A stretch of 64,000 bases of DNA from positions 18,132,570 through 18,196,569 of the forward strand of contig OY754981.1 in NCBI GenBank assembly GCA_963576475.1, written 5' to 3'. The stretch comes from Molanna angustata. Its lineage: Eukaryota > Arthropoda > Insecta > Trichoptera > Molannidae. The translations under genes were made by a program, and so were the position numbers. Shown here piece by piece: positions 25,001 to 33,118 of the stretch; position 1 is the stretch's first letter; each line of letters begins with the position of its first letter. The notes below the pieces were generated by a model. That model was not told the origin of the DNA. It did not search any database and saw only the letters and a program-made list of their open reading frames with translations.

Positions 25001-28000
25001 ACACTCCTTTATTTACTCGTATCTTAAATTAATATACATATGTGTTATCTTTAGCTTTGGACGACAACAGTCCCCTTCATCACCACCAGATGATGTTGCT
25101 GGAACAGCAGCAACGTGCTGCTGCTGCAGCGGCTGCTGTGGGAGTCGGTCGCAAGCGTGGTCGAGGTTCCTTGCCACCAGCCAGTCCAGCACCAGCCCCA
25201 CCCACACCCAGAGCCAAGAGGTCCAGACGAAATGAACCACCGCCACCTCCGCAGCCACCTCAACCAGAGCCAGTTAGAGAACCACAAGAGAAACCGGATG
25301 CAAACATGTGCCTCAAGGTAAACGCATAAGTCTAATTAATAATATTTGAAGAATAGCCTTCTATCTTCGGCGATTTAACGTTGCCCAATCTGCCTCAACC
25401 GGACCAAACTTCGTAACATATCCTCTGGGAGTGTTGCCACTCAATTTTATTTTATCTTTTCTTCTTATAAGCCTTATTAATAATATTTGAAGAATAGCCT
25501 TCTATCTTCGGCGATTTAACGTTGCCCACTCTGCCTCAACCGGACCAAACTTCGTAACATATCCTCTGGGAGTGCCACTCAATTTTATTTTATCTTTTCC
25601 TCTCATTGTTCATTATTAAACTCACCAGAAAATTATTTTCACTTTTATTACTATTACACAAATACATTCATAACGTTTAATGATTGTTTACAGTATACAT
25701 TTGGTGTGAACGCCTGGAAGCAGTGGGTGGTAACGAAAAACCAAGAAATGGAAAAGAGTACGGTGCGCAGAAAACCCTTCAAATCAGAAATTCTCCAACT
25801 AACAGCAGACGAACTCAACTATTCACTGTGTCTCTTTGTGAAGGAAGTAAGAAAACCTAACGGCAGTGAATATGCACCTGACACCATTTATTACCTTGTT
25901 CTTGGTAACATTTCATTTATATTTTTAGTTGAATTATGAAATCAATGTTTACCAATTATACAATAATTAATATTTTTAATAACTCATTTCTAAATTACAG
26001 GAATTCAACAGTATTTATTTGAAAACGGCCGAATAGACAACATATTCACAGATAGCTACTATGAAAAGTTTACGGAATGCCTAGACGAAGTTGCCAGGAA
26101 ATTTTCAGTCCTGTACAATGATTCACGTAAGTATTTTTGTTTGTTTGTTAAGAATACATTATCACAACAATATAATATTTTATTTATAGATCTTCATCTA
26201 CAGCAAGTTAATACTTTTGTCCTTTAACTAAAATATCTGTTTATATGTAAATTATCAATGCTCCACTATGGAAACTAAATAAGAAATATTTGATATCTTT
26301 TTGAATAAAATGGATATATTATTATGTTATCATACTCTATTCTATCGCTGCTTAACAACATTTATTGCTGTATCTTAAAATTCAATTTTGTTTGATTTTT
26401 TAAAATCTCATTTATTATGTAGCCAGCCACATTTATTGGTAAGTATGATATTAATATTGTTTTTATTATGTTTTTCAGAATACATAGTAACTCGTGTGGA
26501 AGAAGAACATCTGTGGGAATGTAAACAGCTGGGAGCACATTCTCCTCACGTCTTGCTTTCCACCCTCATGTTTTTCAATACAAAACATTTCAATCTTGTG
26601 GTTTGTTCATTTTTTGTCTATTGCCTCTGATAATAATTATATGAATGTCAGAAGATTCAATTATCCAAATTGAAATAATCTATGCAGGATGCATAATATA
26701 CCTAAAGCATTGCAATATATGTATGTAAAGTAAATAAAAATATTCTATATATTATGTATTCCAATTTCACAAATAAAAATATTAGTGAATTAAAATTATT
26801 AACTGAATAAGGAGTAAGGTAAGAAGAATATTTATATGGGTCAACGATTCTCCGATAAATTTGTAAATTTTCTATCAGATTGATTGTTTATATCACTGAT
26901 GAGTTGTAGAAGTTCAAGGAAGATTTAGTTTAATTTTTAGTTTAAAATTTACAATTTACTAAATGGTTCACTTTACTCCACAGACACCAGAAGAACATAT
27001 GCAGCTATCCTTTTCTCATATAATGAAGCATTGGAAAAGAAATCCAAACCAGCCTGGTGCTGCTAAAATACCCGGTTCTAGGAATGTATTACTAAGGTTC
27101 TATCCACCCCAGTCTGCCCTGGGTATGTTTTCATCATATTTATTTATTTACTACATACTATCTTTCTATTACCTTCTATTTATATCACTATTTTATGTGC
27201 TTGTAGGGAAAAAAGATTAGCTGATAAACTCGAAATTCAATGTATTGTCTGCTTAATTAAAATACAATGTAAGTCATTCAATACCTAAAAAAGGTCTCTA
27301 AATCAATACATTTATATGAAATATATAATTTTTGTTGTTATCTTTTACAAACTATTGACAAATGAAAGAGATATGTAGCTATTGATGTTCTTAACAACAC
27401 TGAATCAAAATCATGAATTGGCTAAAAAATGACTTACATTGTATTTTAATTAAGCTGACGATATTATAAATTAGTCGACTGCCATGGGATAGTGTCAGAA
27501 CCTTTTGGCTTCTTTACCAGCGTTCTAGGTTCGATTCCCAGGAGAGGAGAAATTTATTTACAATTGATTTTGACACAAATCTTGATTCATTGATCTGGTT
27601 TTTGAAAGAAATTCCTACATATTTAGTAATAAACTGCCCAGGGTGTTGAGCAAGGCATTTTATGATCTAAAATTTTTTGAACCTAGATAATACTTAAAAA
27701 CCTACCATCAGTATGTCAATCAGTAGAATAATATTTAAAAATAAATTGATAATCATTAATAATTTTTTACAGAGGCTAATTCTAGAAAAAAGAAGGTATA
27801 TGAACAACAAGAAAATGAAGAAAATCCTCTTAGATGTCCCGTGAAACTATATGAATTCTATCTTTCTAAATGGTTAGTATTTATCATTCATTATATTACT
27901 GCATATTTTGTCTATTTTATGTAACAATATAGTGTTGACAATTAACTATGTTATACATACGGAAATATAAATATCATCACGTGATTAGGTCTTGATAATT

Positions 28001-28453
28001 AAAACAGTGTTGAAAAGTGGGCAGTCCCAACTGATGTTCAGTCTGGCCAACCGTTAGTTGGTAATGTTACCATCCTGCTTGGGAAACACGCATGCACAAG
28101 CAGACGCGTGTGATTGGTTTAGGCTAGGCGCCACAATAGCTCTGGTGTTCAACTTTAATTTAAGTGGCACCAATATTCAAATATGTAGCTAACAATGATA
28201 TATTGATTGCAATTCTATTTTTCTTTTAATGTAATATATATGTGTATAATTAACCAATATGTCTTTACAATATTTCAGTCCCGAAAGTGTAAAAACTCGC
28301 AATGATGTATTTTACCTAATGCCTGAGAGATCTTGTGTACCCGACAGTCCAGTATGGTATAGTACACAAGCACTTGGTAAAGAACCTCTCTCCAAGATGT
28401 TGCATAGGGTGAAGATGGTCAAGGAAATCAATATTGCCCTCCTCACCAGCTAA
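9427..28453 (+). CDS. woc: MYM-type zinc finger protein (ZMYM2/3/4 family, woc ortholog), complete
   Basis: Seventeen coding exons join in frame: 9427-10000, 10890-11224, 11750-11912, 14088-14273, 16139-16300, 16497-17750, 18101-18377, 19326-19546, 20832-21527, 23277-23444, 25055-25317, 25694-25904, 26001-26126, 26479-26600, 26984-27122, 27773-27872, 28279-28453. All introns are GT-AG and the sum is 5,172 nt (1,723 residues plus stop). Seen in order: a Glu/Asp/Ser-rich N-terminus (1 to ~480), ten CxxC...C...C MYM fingers (~506-1015), a Pro/Ile/Val-rich linker (~1060-1290), an Ala/Pro/Arg-rich stretch (~1346-1433), and a C-terminal domain (~1434-1723) matching the Cre-like/DUF3504 module of ZMYM2, 3 and 4. 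In this family the protein is nuclear and acts in chromatin and transcriptional regulation; fly woc is linked to ecdysone production and telomere capping. That role is inferred here from family membership. The start is the first ATG after a splice acceptor at 9364-9365. Exon limits are read by eye and could shift by a few bases. Confidence 0.9.
10082..10185. repeat. Tandem repeat, 3 units of 33 bp in woc intron 1
   Basis: GCTTTAAATGTATCATACTT followed by TTTGTACGGAGTA occurs three times without change. Confidence 0.85.
10279..10376. mobile_element. Short hairpin MITE, ~98 bp
   Basis: GTGCCTAGTTCATGTATCAA mirrors TTGACACATTGATAAGGCAC imperfectly; the inner arms AAAGAAAAGATAA and TTATCTTTTCTTT pair perfectly. 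It lies in woc intron 1. Confidence 0.45.
10890..11224 (+). CDS. woc: woc exon 2, acidic/Lys-rich disordered segment
   Basis: The acceptor TTGTTGTAG precedes position 10890. Reading in phase 1 restores a Gly/Asp codon and gives a further ~112 acidic, Lys- and Ser-rich residues ending at a GTAAAT donor (phase 0). The composition matches the preceding exon. Confidence 0.85.
11246..11590 (-). mobile_element. 5'-truncated copy of the REL-type retrotransposon (3' UTR only)
   Basis: It shares GCAGATCAATGCGTA, TTGTAAATTATT, AAAATAAAATGCAACAAA, TTCAATTGGGAATAATTCAC and ACATATCAAAGGATT with the reversed 3' end of the element at 46.5 kb. It lies in woc intron 2. Confidence 0.55.
11750..11912 (+). CDS. 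woc: woc exon 3
   Basis: The acceptor CTTGTTTAG precedes 11750 and the donor GTATGT follows 11912. Phase 0 to phase 1. It begins with a GLDPFDELL motif, followed by a Lys/Ser-rich stretch and then an Asp-rich stretch. The opening motif may be a short interaction peptide; that is inference. Confidence 0.8.
12205..12312 (-). mobile_element. SINE family 2, partial
   Basis: It shares the body CCTATAGCACAAGCATTTAT and the TACTTGTTTAACAAGGACAT tail with the copy at 44.1 kb. The tRNA head is nearly lost. Confidence 0.5.
12381..13145 (-). pseudogene. CR1-like non-LTR retrotransposon, 3' part of reverse transcriptase
   Basis: Minus-strand reading gives [60 protein letters not shown], then [20 protein letters not shown] and [17 protein letters not shown]. 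This is the thumb and 3' end of a CR1/L2-type reverse transcriptase. It is broken by frameshifts and truncated at its 5' end. It lies in woc intron 3. Confidence 0.75.
13268..13740 (+). pseudogene. mariner transposase, internally deleted and frameshifted
   Basis: An N-terminal piece from the ATG at 13277 ([20 protein letters not shown], then [13 protein letters not shown]) matches the mariner helix-turn-helix domain. It passes abruptly into the C-terminal region ([18 protein letters not shown], [21 protein letters not shown]) in shifted frames with stops. Most of the DDE catalytic region is missing. It lies in woc intron 3. Confidence 0.7.
14088..14273 (+). CDS. woc: woc exon 4
   Basis: The acceptor GTTGTAG precedes 14088 and the donor GTAACA follows 14273. 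The exon is phase 1 at both ends (186 nt), so it could be skipped without a frameshift. It encodes an acidic segment, then a Lys/Ala helix-like run and a Thr repeat. The open frame extends upstream of the acceptor into intron, but that part has no protein-like character. Confidence 0.75.
14648..16042. mobile_element. PIF/Harbinger-like non-autonomous element, 1.4 kb, TAA target duplication
   Basis: The ends are GGGTGCGTTTTTTCA and TGAAAAAACCCGCCC (imperfect inverted repeats) with TAA on both sides (14645-14647 and 16043-16045). Subterminal GTTATAGTT repeats occur near both ends. A reverse-transcriptase fragment lies inside (15,245-15,470). A 3-bp TWA duplication with G-rich ends suits Harbinger. 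It lies in woc intron 4. Confidence 0.5.
15245..15470 (-). pseudogene. Non-LTR reverse transcriptase C-terminal fragment
   Basis: Minus-strand [40 protein letters not shown] resembles the C-terminal tail of Jockey/CR1-class reverse transcriptases. It is embedded in the Harbinger-like element at 14.6-16.0 kb. Upstream frames are scrambled. Confidence 0.55.
16139..16300 (+). CDS. woc: woc exon 5
   Basis: The acceptor CCCTAG precedes 16139 and the donor GTAAAA follows 16300. It is 162 nt, phase 1 at both ends, and encodes an acidic Ser/Glu/Asp-rich peptide like exons 1-3. Like exon 4 it is symmetrical and skippable. Confidence 0.8.
16497..17750 (+). CDS. woc: woc exon 6, MYM zinc fingers 1-7
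   Basis: This is the largest exon (1,254 nt, phase 1 at both ends). It carries seven MYM-type zinc-binding units, each a CxxC knuckle followed ~15-25 residues later by a FC/IC...C pair and an aromatic (for example CLQC...ICSNDC, CAQC...FCNEGC, CANC...FCCSGC, CCYC...FCSQFC). Fingers 4-6 are packed with almost no spacer, as is usual in ZMYM proteins. MYM fingers in this family mediate protein contacts, including with SUMO and chromatin partners. The donor GTAATT follows 17750. Confidence 0.9.
17848..17950 (-). mobile_element. SINE family 3, partial
   Basis: CACTTCCTTGTACCCTGTGC and TTTATTGCCAAATGACAATT match the body of this family just after woc exon 6. The head is missing. Confidence 0.45.
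18101..18377 (+). CDS. woc: woc exon 7, MYM zinc fingers 8-9
   Basis: A long T tract ending in TTTCAG precedes 18101. The translation contains CRWC...FCSKAC and CNWC...MCSLNC units. The donor GTAAAT leaves phase 2 (AG plus A of the next exon completes Arg). Length and spacing fit two consecutive MYM fingers. Confidence 0.88.
18692..19016. mobile_element. GC-rich MITE, ~325 bp, TAA target duplication
   Basis: Imperfect inverted ends (TGCGATGTCCTACGTAG and CTACATAGGACGTCGTG, each followed inward by ATTCAAAGCGAA) are flanked by TAA. The interior is full of CG dinucleotides, in sharp contrast to the AT-rich woc intron around it. Probably Harbinger-like. Confidence 0.5.
19326..19546 (+). CDS. woc: woc exon 8, MYM zinc finger 10
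   Basis: The acceptor TATTACAG precedes 19326. The phase-2 start completes Arg, followed by CDQC...FCTYQC, the last MYM unit. A low-complexity tail rich in Ala, Gln, Pro and Arg follows. The donor is GTAAGT at 19547. Confidence 0.88.
19945..19985 (-). ncRNA. Hammerhead ribozyme-like motif, left arm
   Basis: This is the mirror of the right-arm motif on the minus strand. The core reads CTGACGA, a change at the one core position that tolerates any base. Stem I, stem II, GAAA and the ACGCGTC segment are unchanged. Confidence 0.55.
20220..20260 (+). ncRNA. Hammerhead ribozyme-like motif (type I, minimal stem III), right arm
   Basis: In order: ATTATT (stem I), CTGATGA core, one extra T, GTGC-TTT-GCAC hairpin (stem II), GAAA, then ACGCGT (self-complementary stem III), cleavage-type GTC, and AATAAT, which pairs perfectly with the first strand of stem I. 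All conserved core positions are present. The extra T before stem II is not canonical. The tiny stem III implies activity as a dimer, as in Penelope-type hammerheads. Confidence 0.6.
20832..21527 (+). CDS. woc: woc exon 9, proline-rich linker with IPIPVP block
   Basis: An acceptor after a T-rich tract precedes 20832. The exon encodes long Pro runs ([10 protein letters not shown] type), then a conserved-looking block in which Pro alternates with Ile/Val ([12 protein letters not shown] and a second [17 protein letters not shown] run). That alternating block is characteristic of the region between the MYM fingers and the C-terminal domain in ZMYM2/3/4. An acidic Ser/Asp/Glu stretch ends the exon. 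The donor GTATTG follows 21527. Confidence 0.88.
21824..21910. repeat. Near-perfect palindrome with no loop, centred on CCACGTGG
   Basis: About 42 bp on each side of CCACGTGG near 21,866 are complementary, ending TAATATAATTA and TAATTATATTA with one small offset. It lies in woc intron 9 and could form a cruciform. Confidence 0.5.
22726..23110. mobile_element. Diverged copy of the AGTGTCCGA-ended transposon
   Basis: It starts AGTGTCCGATTGAACG and shares GGCCGAAGCCGA and TTTGGCCAAAGCTGAAG with the element at 34.2 kb. The right end is eroded. It lies in woc intron 9. Confidence 0.4.
23277..23444 (+). CDS. woc: woc exon 10
   Basis: The acceptor TTTCTCAG precedes 23277 and the donor GTCTGT follows 23444. 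It is 168 nt, phase 1 at both ends. It encodes an acidic segment with a predicted helix ([16 protein letters not shown]). No known motif is recognised. Confidence 0.8.
24201..24657. mobile_element. Harbinger-like MITE, 457 bp, TAA target duplication
   Basis: The left end AGGCCCCCATTCACGATC and right end GATCGTGAATGGGCTGCT are inverted repeats; TAA flanks both sides (24198-24200, 24658-24660). No transposase frame is present. It lies in woc intron 10. Confidence 0.6.
24672..24795 (-). pseudogene. Retrotransposon 3'-end remnant
   Basis: Minus-strand [20 protein letters not shown] followed by a Lys/Arg and AAG-rich tail resembles the extreme C-terminus of insect non-LTR polyproteins. A related GGCCGACCCCGACTAAGATG stretch lies at about 12,085-12,120 (minus). 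Confidence 0.45.
25055..25317 (+). CDS. woc: woc exon 11, His/Gln/poly-Ala and Pro/Arg-rich segment
   Basis: The acceptor ATCTTTAG precedes 25055 and the donor GTAAAC follows 25317 (phase 0). It encodes a His/Gln run, seven consecutive Ala, a basic GRKRGRG patch and an RAKRSRR cluster that could serve as nuclear localisation signal, then Pro-rich sequence. The repeat-like codons suggest length variation between individuals. Confidence 0.8.
25336..25610. repeat. Tandem duplication, 2 units of ~140 bp in woc intron 11
   Basis: AATAATATTTGAAGAATAGC begins at 25338 and at 25479; the copies differ by a few bases and a 3-bp indel. Confidence 0.85.
25694..28453 (+). CDS. woc: woc exons 12-17, C-terminal Cre-like (DUF3504) domain
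   Basis: Six short exons (25694-25904, 26001-26126, 26479-26600, 26984-27122, 27773-27872, 28279-28453) encode ~290 residues. The domain starts at [12 protein letters not shown] and includes the [29 protein letters not shown] region, [11 protein letters not shown] and [15 protein letters not shown], typical of the ZMYM2/3/4 C-terminus. This module is known to derive from a Crypton-type tyrosine recombinase. I see no convincing Arg-His-Arg-Tyr catalytic set, so it is probably a non-enzymatic, exapted fold. Stop TAA is at 28451-28453. Confidence 0.88.
27247..27462. mobile_element. MITE with ~28-bp perfect inverted repeats
   Basis: GCTTAATTAAAATACAATGT followed by AAGTCATT (from 27251) is exactly complementary to the segment ending at 27455. 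The interior is AT-rich and non-coding. It lies in woc intron 15. Confidence 0.55.
27474..27565 (+). mobile_element. SINE family 3 head, diverged
   Basis: GTCGACTGCCATGGGATAGT, then AGGTTCGATTCCCAGGAGAG and a GAGGAGAAATTTATTTA extension typical of this family. The internal body is missing. Confidence 0.45.
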
Positions 28454-28488
28454 GTTTGTAAGTTGATTCTATATTATGCTTCTTTTTC

Positions 28489-28748
28489 TCACATATCGTC
28501 CCTCCTATAGAAAACTAGCGAATCTGCAAAAAAGAAATTTTACAGGAGAGCAAAAACAAACTTTGACACTCTATGTAAAATTCATTTTATAACGCATTTA
28601 ACTTTTTTTCTAAGCTTAATGGAAGATGTTACAGATTCAATACTTTGCCAGAGTGTAGCTATTGTAAAAATGATTAAAATGACACCAAAAATGCATTTTC
28701 GTCAAAAATGTTAGTTTCGCGAGTTTGCCATAGGAGGGACGATATGTG
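28489..28748. mobile_element. MITE directly after the woc stop codon
   Basis: CACATATCGTCCCTCCTATAG at the left is mirrored by CCATAGGAGGGACGATATGTG at the right, with further GAAAACTAGCGAA/TTCGCGAGTTT similarity inside. It is ~260 bp, about 36 bp after the stop. Confidence 0.6.
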
Positions 28749-28778
28749 TTCTGTAATTATTTTCTTATTCTTATGAAA

Positions 28779-29033
28779 TAAGATACAAAGTCACACTGAT
28801 CACACCACAAAGACAAGATACAAAGTCACACTGATCACACCACAAAGACAAGATACAAAGTCACACTGATCACACCACAAAGACAAGATACAAAGTCACA
28901 CTGATCACACCACAAAGACAAGATACAAAGTCACACTGATCACACCACAAAGACAAGATACAAAGTCACACTGATCACACCACAAAGACAAGATACAAAG
29001 TCACACTGATCACACCACAAAGACAAGATAAAA
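28779..29033. repeat. Tandem repeat, ~7 units of 35 bp
   Basis: Perfect copies of AAGATACAAAGTCACACTGA followed by TCACACCACAAAGAC. Near-identity suggests recent expansion. Confidence 0.9.
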
Positions 29034-29792
29034 AGTTATTGAATTTCGAAATGTAAATGATACAACACATGTTAATAATTTTTACAAAAAAAAAGTATTG
29101 TGTATTTTTTGATAAAAAGTAAATATGTTTGTGAATGCAGTGAGGGGAACTGGGAAAGGATACAAGTATAACATTGAAATGGCTACCGGATTCTTACTGA
29201 GTATAGATTTTCTTAAATAACTTGTCATATGTTTGTTTGGATATGTTTATTTGTTTTTTTTTTTTTATTATTTTTTTTTGGCTATGGGCAGCCGCTTTGG
29301 TTTTATGATAAAAAATTTACATATTCATTTTCTTGCATAGTTTTTACTCTCCATTACTATGGAATAGTGGAAAGTCATGATTTCACAATTTTTAAGCATA
29401 TTTTTTTACATCAATTTCTCAATGGGTATCATGTAGAGAGTGCATACTTTCAGTTTCGCCGTGATATTTTCGGGTGTATGTCGTAATCCATACACTGTGA
29501 CAATTTGTGTCCACTATACAGACCAAACTAAAAGGCTGATGAACTTTGTAATGATGCTATATGTGTGAAGTACATTAACTTAAAGCTGACTAGTTTTCCA
29601 TAGATAACGTTTATTTTTTCTCTATGATTTCATCTGTGAAAACTGAAATGTCAAACTCCAAAGAAAATATACATCCGTTTGAAAAACTGTGTTCATAATA
29701 AAGGATTTCTTGTATGAAAAATATATATAAGAAGAAAAAATATATATCTGGCAATGTTGAGTAATTTCATTTCATAATTTTTTCGTATGATT

Positions 29793-31460
29793 TTTTTACT
29801 CTTCACTATTATGAATGTAATAGTATTCATCTACATACTATCATGCCATCTTCCTCATGGGATAGGTAGAGAGAACCAATATCCATCGCCTCATCAACAT
29901 ACATGCTCGTCTATTGTTAAAGCAAATTTTTTTCTCTTCACTATTATGAATGTAATAGTAGGTATTCATCTACATACTATCATGCCATCTTCCTCATGGG
30001 ATAGGTAGAGAGAACCAATATCCATCGCCTCATCAACATACATGCTCGTCTATTGTTAAAGCAAATTTTTTCTCTTCACTATTATGAATGTAATAGTAGG
30101 TATTCATCTACATACTATCATGCCATCTTCCTCATGGGATAGGTAGAGAGAACAAATATCCATCGCCTCATAAACATACATGCTCGTCTATTGTTAAAGC
30201 AAATTTTTTCTCTTCACTATTATGAATGTAATAGTAGGTATTCATCTACATACTATCATGCCATCTTCCTCATGGGATAGGTAGAGAGAACCAATATCCA
30301 TCGCCTCATCAACATACATGCTCGTCTATTGTTAAAGCAAATTTTTTTCTCTTCACTATTATGAATGTAATAGTAGGTATTCATCTACATACTATCATGC
30401 CATCTTCCTCATGGGATAGGTAGAGAGAACCAATATCCATCGCCTCATCAACATACATGCTCGTCTATTGTTAAAGCAAATTTTTTTCTCTTCACTATTA
30501 TGAATGTAATAGTAGGTATTCATCTACATACTATCATGCCATCTTCCTCATGGGATAGGTAGAGAGAACCAATATCCATCGCCTCATCAACATACATGCT
30601 CGTCTATTGTTAAAGCAAATTTTTTCTCTTCACTATTATGAATGTAATAGTAGGTATTCATCTACATACTATCATGCCATCTTCCTCATGGGATAGGTAG
30701 AGAGAACCAATATCCATCGCCTCATCAACATACATGCTCGTCTATTGTTAAAGCAAATTTTTTTCTCTTCACTATTATGAATGTAATAGTAGGTATTCAT
30801 CTACATACTATCATGCCATCTTCCTCATGGGATAGGTAGAGAGAACCAATATCCATCGCCTCATCAACATACATGCTCGTCTATTGTTAAAGCAAATTTT
30901 TTTCTCTTCACTATTATGAATGTAATAGTAGGTATTCATCTACATACTATCATGCCATCTTCCTCATGGGATAGGTAGAGAGAACCAATATCCATCGCCT
31001 CATCAACATACATGCTCGTCTATTGTTAAAGCAAATTTTTTACTCTTCACTACTGTGAATGTAATAGTATTCATCTACATACTATCATGCCATCTTCCTC
31101 ATGGGATAGGTAGAGAGAACCAATATCCATCGCCTCATCAACATACATGCTCGTCTATTGTTAAAGCAAATTTTTTTCTCTTCACTATTATGAATGTAAT
31201 AGTAGGTATTCATCTACATACTATCATGCCATCTTCCTCATGGGATAGGTAGAGAGAACCAATATCCATCGCCTCATCAACATACATGCTCGTCTATTGT
31301 TAAATCAAATTTTTTACTCTTCACTATTATGAATGTAATAGTAGATATTCATCTACATACTATCATGCCATCTTCCTCATGGGATAGGTAGAGAGAACCA
31401 ATATCCATCGCCTCATCAACATACATTCTCGTCTATTGTTAAAGCAAATTTTTTACATCA
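29793..31460. repeat. Satellite array, 12 units of ~138 bp
   Basis: The motif CATGCCATCTTCCTCATGGG recurs at 29842, 29981, 30119, 30257, 30396 and on to ~31,363 at 136-139-bp spacing, with units differing by one or a few bases. The flanks TTTTTTACATCAATTTCTCA and ATGTAGAGAGTGCATACT occur both before (about 29,403-29,445) and after (about 31,450-31,492), so the array expanded inside a duplicated segment. Confidence 0.9.
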
Positions 31461-32895
31461 ATTTCTCAACAGTTATCATGTAGAGAGTGCATACTATGAG
31501 TTTCGTGACAATGTTTTATGATTGAGATGTTGTATTACTTTTTGCTTTATTATTTGATTTGTTAAATATTTACTTTTGAACATGTTAGATATAAAATTGT
31601 ACTGTTTTTTGTTTCAGAATATCCCGAATATTTTTGATACCGGCACAATGAAATCCTCTATATTAGTTTTTAGTGTTGGAACATAATTTCTCATGATTAA
31701 TAAACTGACATGGTGCGTCAATAAGAAGAAGAAAAAATAGATGAATCTATAAATCATTTTTTATCCGAGACTTGTGTGATTTAAAGAGTTTTCAATAATG
31801 TTATAACTTCTTCATTTTACACATATTAAATTGTTACATAACATGTGTAAATAGGATTAGTTGAAACATTAAACTCTTAAATTCAGCACAGCCCTGGGAT
31901 TGAATGATAAATGAAAGTATCACTTGAAGATAATTATGTAATAAAAAATAGTGTCATTTCTCATCAGATTAGTTTTCCCAAATTAAAAGTGAACTATATT
32001 GTAAGGTTAGGTTTTTAAGCAAAGTACTCTAATAATGTTTATGTTTAGTTTTTATGGAAAAAAAGTGTCATTGTTTGGGAAATATTATTTTAATACAAGA
32101 TTGATTTTATATATATATACCTACCTATTATTTAGAACTCTTGAATGCAGCTCGTTGTGGACTTTGTATGTATATTTTGTTATAAACATTAATTGAATTT
32201 TGAGTGAATTTCAAATTAAATTAATTTTTCTTTACAAAATATATTCTCAGTTATAGCTGTTAGAATAAATTATTACGAAATAAATAAATGATAATTTAAT
32301 ATTCTTATCCTTTATTTATTTCCACAATAATATTCAATTGAACAATACAACACAATAATTGTAATTATAATGTCATTCAAAATTACATTTAAATTTCAAC
32401 AATATTTATTTTTCATTTAGTTGTTGTTTATGACTCAAAAACTATTGATTAATAACAGATTGGATATTTATGTTGGCAACATTACCTAATTTATATTCTT
32501 CAAAATTATCTTCTGACACATGGCAATATTATTAAAATAAAATTATCAAAGATGACTTCAGTAATCTCGTCATTATTGGCTCTAGATTTTATATTTGACT
32601 GAAATTTATGTTGTTTTTTTTGTTGTAGCACTTTGTATGAATTGATTTTTACGGCACAATGTTGTGTTGAACACAAAATACTGTAATAAATGTATGTATA
32701 TAATTGATTTTATAATATTATTATGTAAAAGTGATGGGAGTGTTTATGAAAATTCGTTCTGTGACAAAAAATATTGATGTTTCAATTAAATGATCGCAGA
32801 ATTAAAGCCTAGTTCATACGCATTCCTGTAAAATTTGAAAGGTTCAAGTATTTTTGGTAATTATCGACGAAGTTTTTATTTGGTAGAATTCCATT

Positions 32896-33118
32896 ATAAG
32901 TTATATCTATAATAAAAAGTAAAGACTTTTTGATTCTACATTAATTTTATTGTGCGCGATAGGCCTATTTCGCCTTGTTAGGGCATTAACTAGCTTATGA
33001 CAGTAGTATGTAGTCATAAGCTAGTTAATGCCCTAACAAGGCGAAATAGGCCTATCGCGCACAATAAAATTAATGTAGAATCAAAAAGTCTTTACTTTTT
33101 ATTATAGATATAACTTAT
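32896..33118. mobile_element. Perfect palindrome, 106-bp arms, 11-bp loop
   Basis: Arms 32896-33001 and 33013-33118 read as exact complements by eye. The right arm contains GCC-CTAACAA-GGC-GAAA followed by the self-complementary ATAGGCCTAT and C, which resembles the stem II/GAAA/stem III part of a hammerhead, but the CTGANGA box is not intact (CTAGTTAA). It is probably a young foldback element related in type to the one at 19.9 kb. Confidence 0.55.

Larger units (their letters stand above)
28458..31617 (+). other. woc: Candidate 3'-UTR intron of woc
   Basis: A good donor (GTAAGT, 28458-28463) lies four bases after the stop codon. A good acceptor (TTTTTTGTTTCAG) ends at 31617. Splicing these would remove a MITE and two satellite arrays from the 3' UTR. 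RNA-seq is needed to confirm. AATAAA at about 31,700 and again near 32,280 could serve the terminal exon. Confidence 0.4.

Noticed and set aside
29787..31252. Open frames in the ~138-bp satellite
   Set aside because: They arise from unit length and repeat identity, and single-base indels between units break them.
28779..31460. Possible CRISPR-like array
   Set aside because: Units are contiguous with no unique spacers, in a eukaryotic context. These are ordinary tandem repeats.
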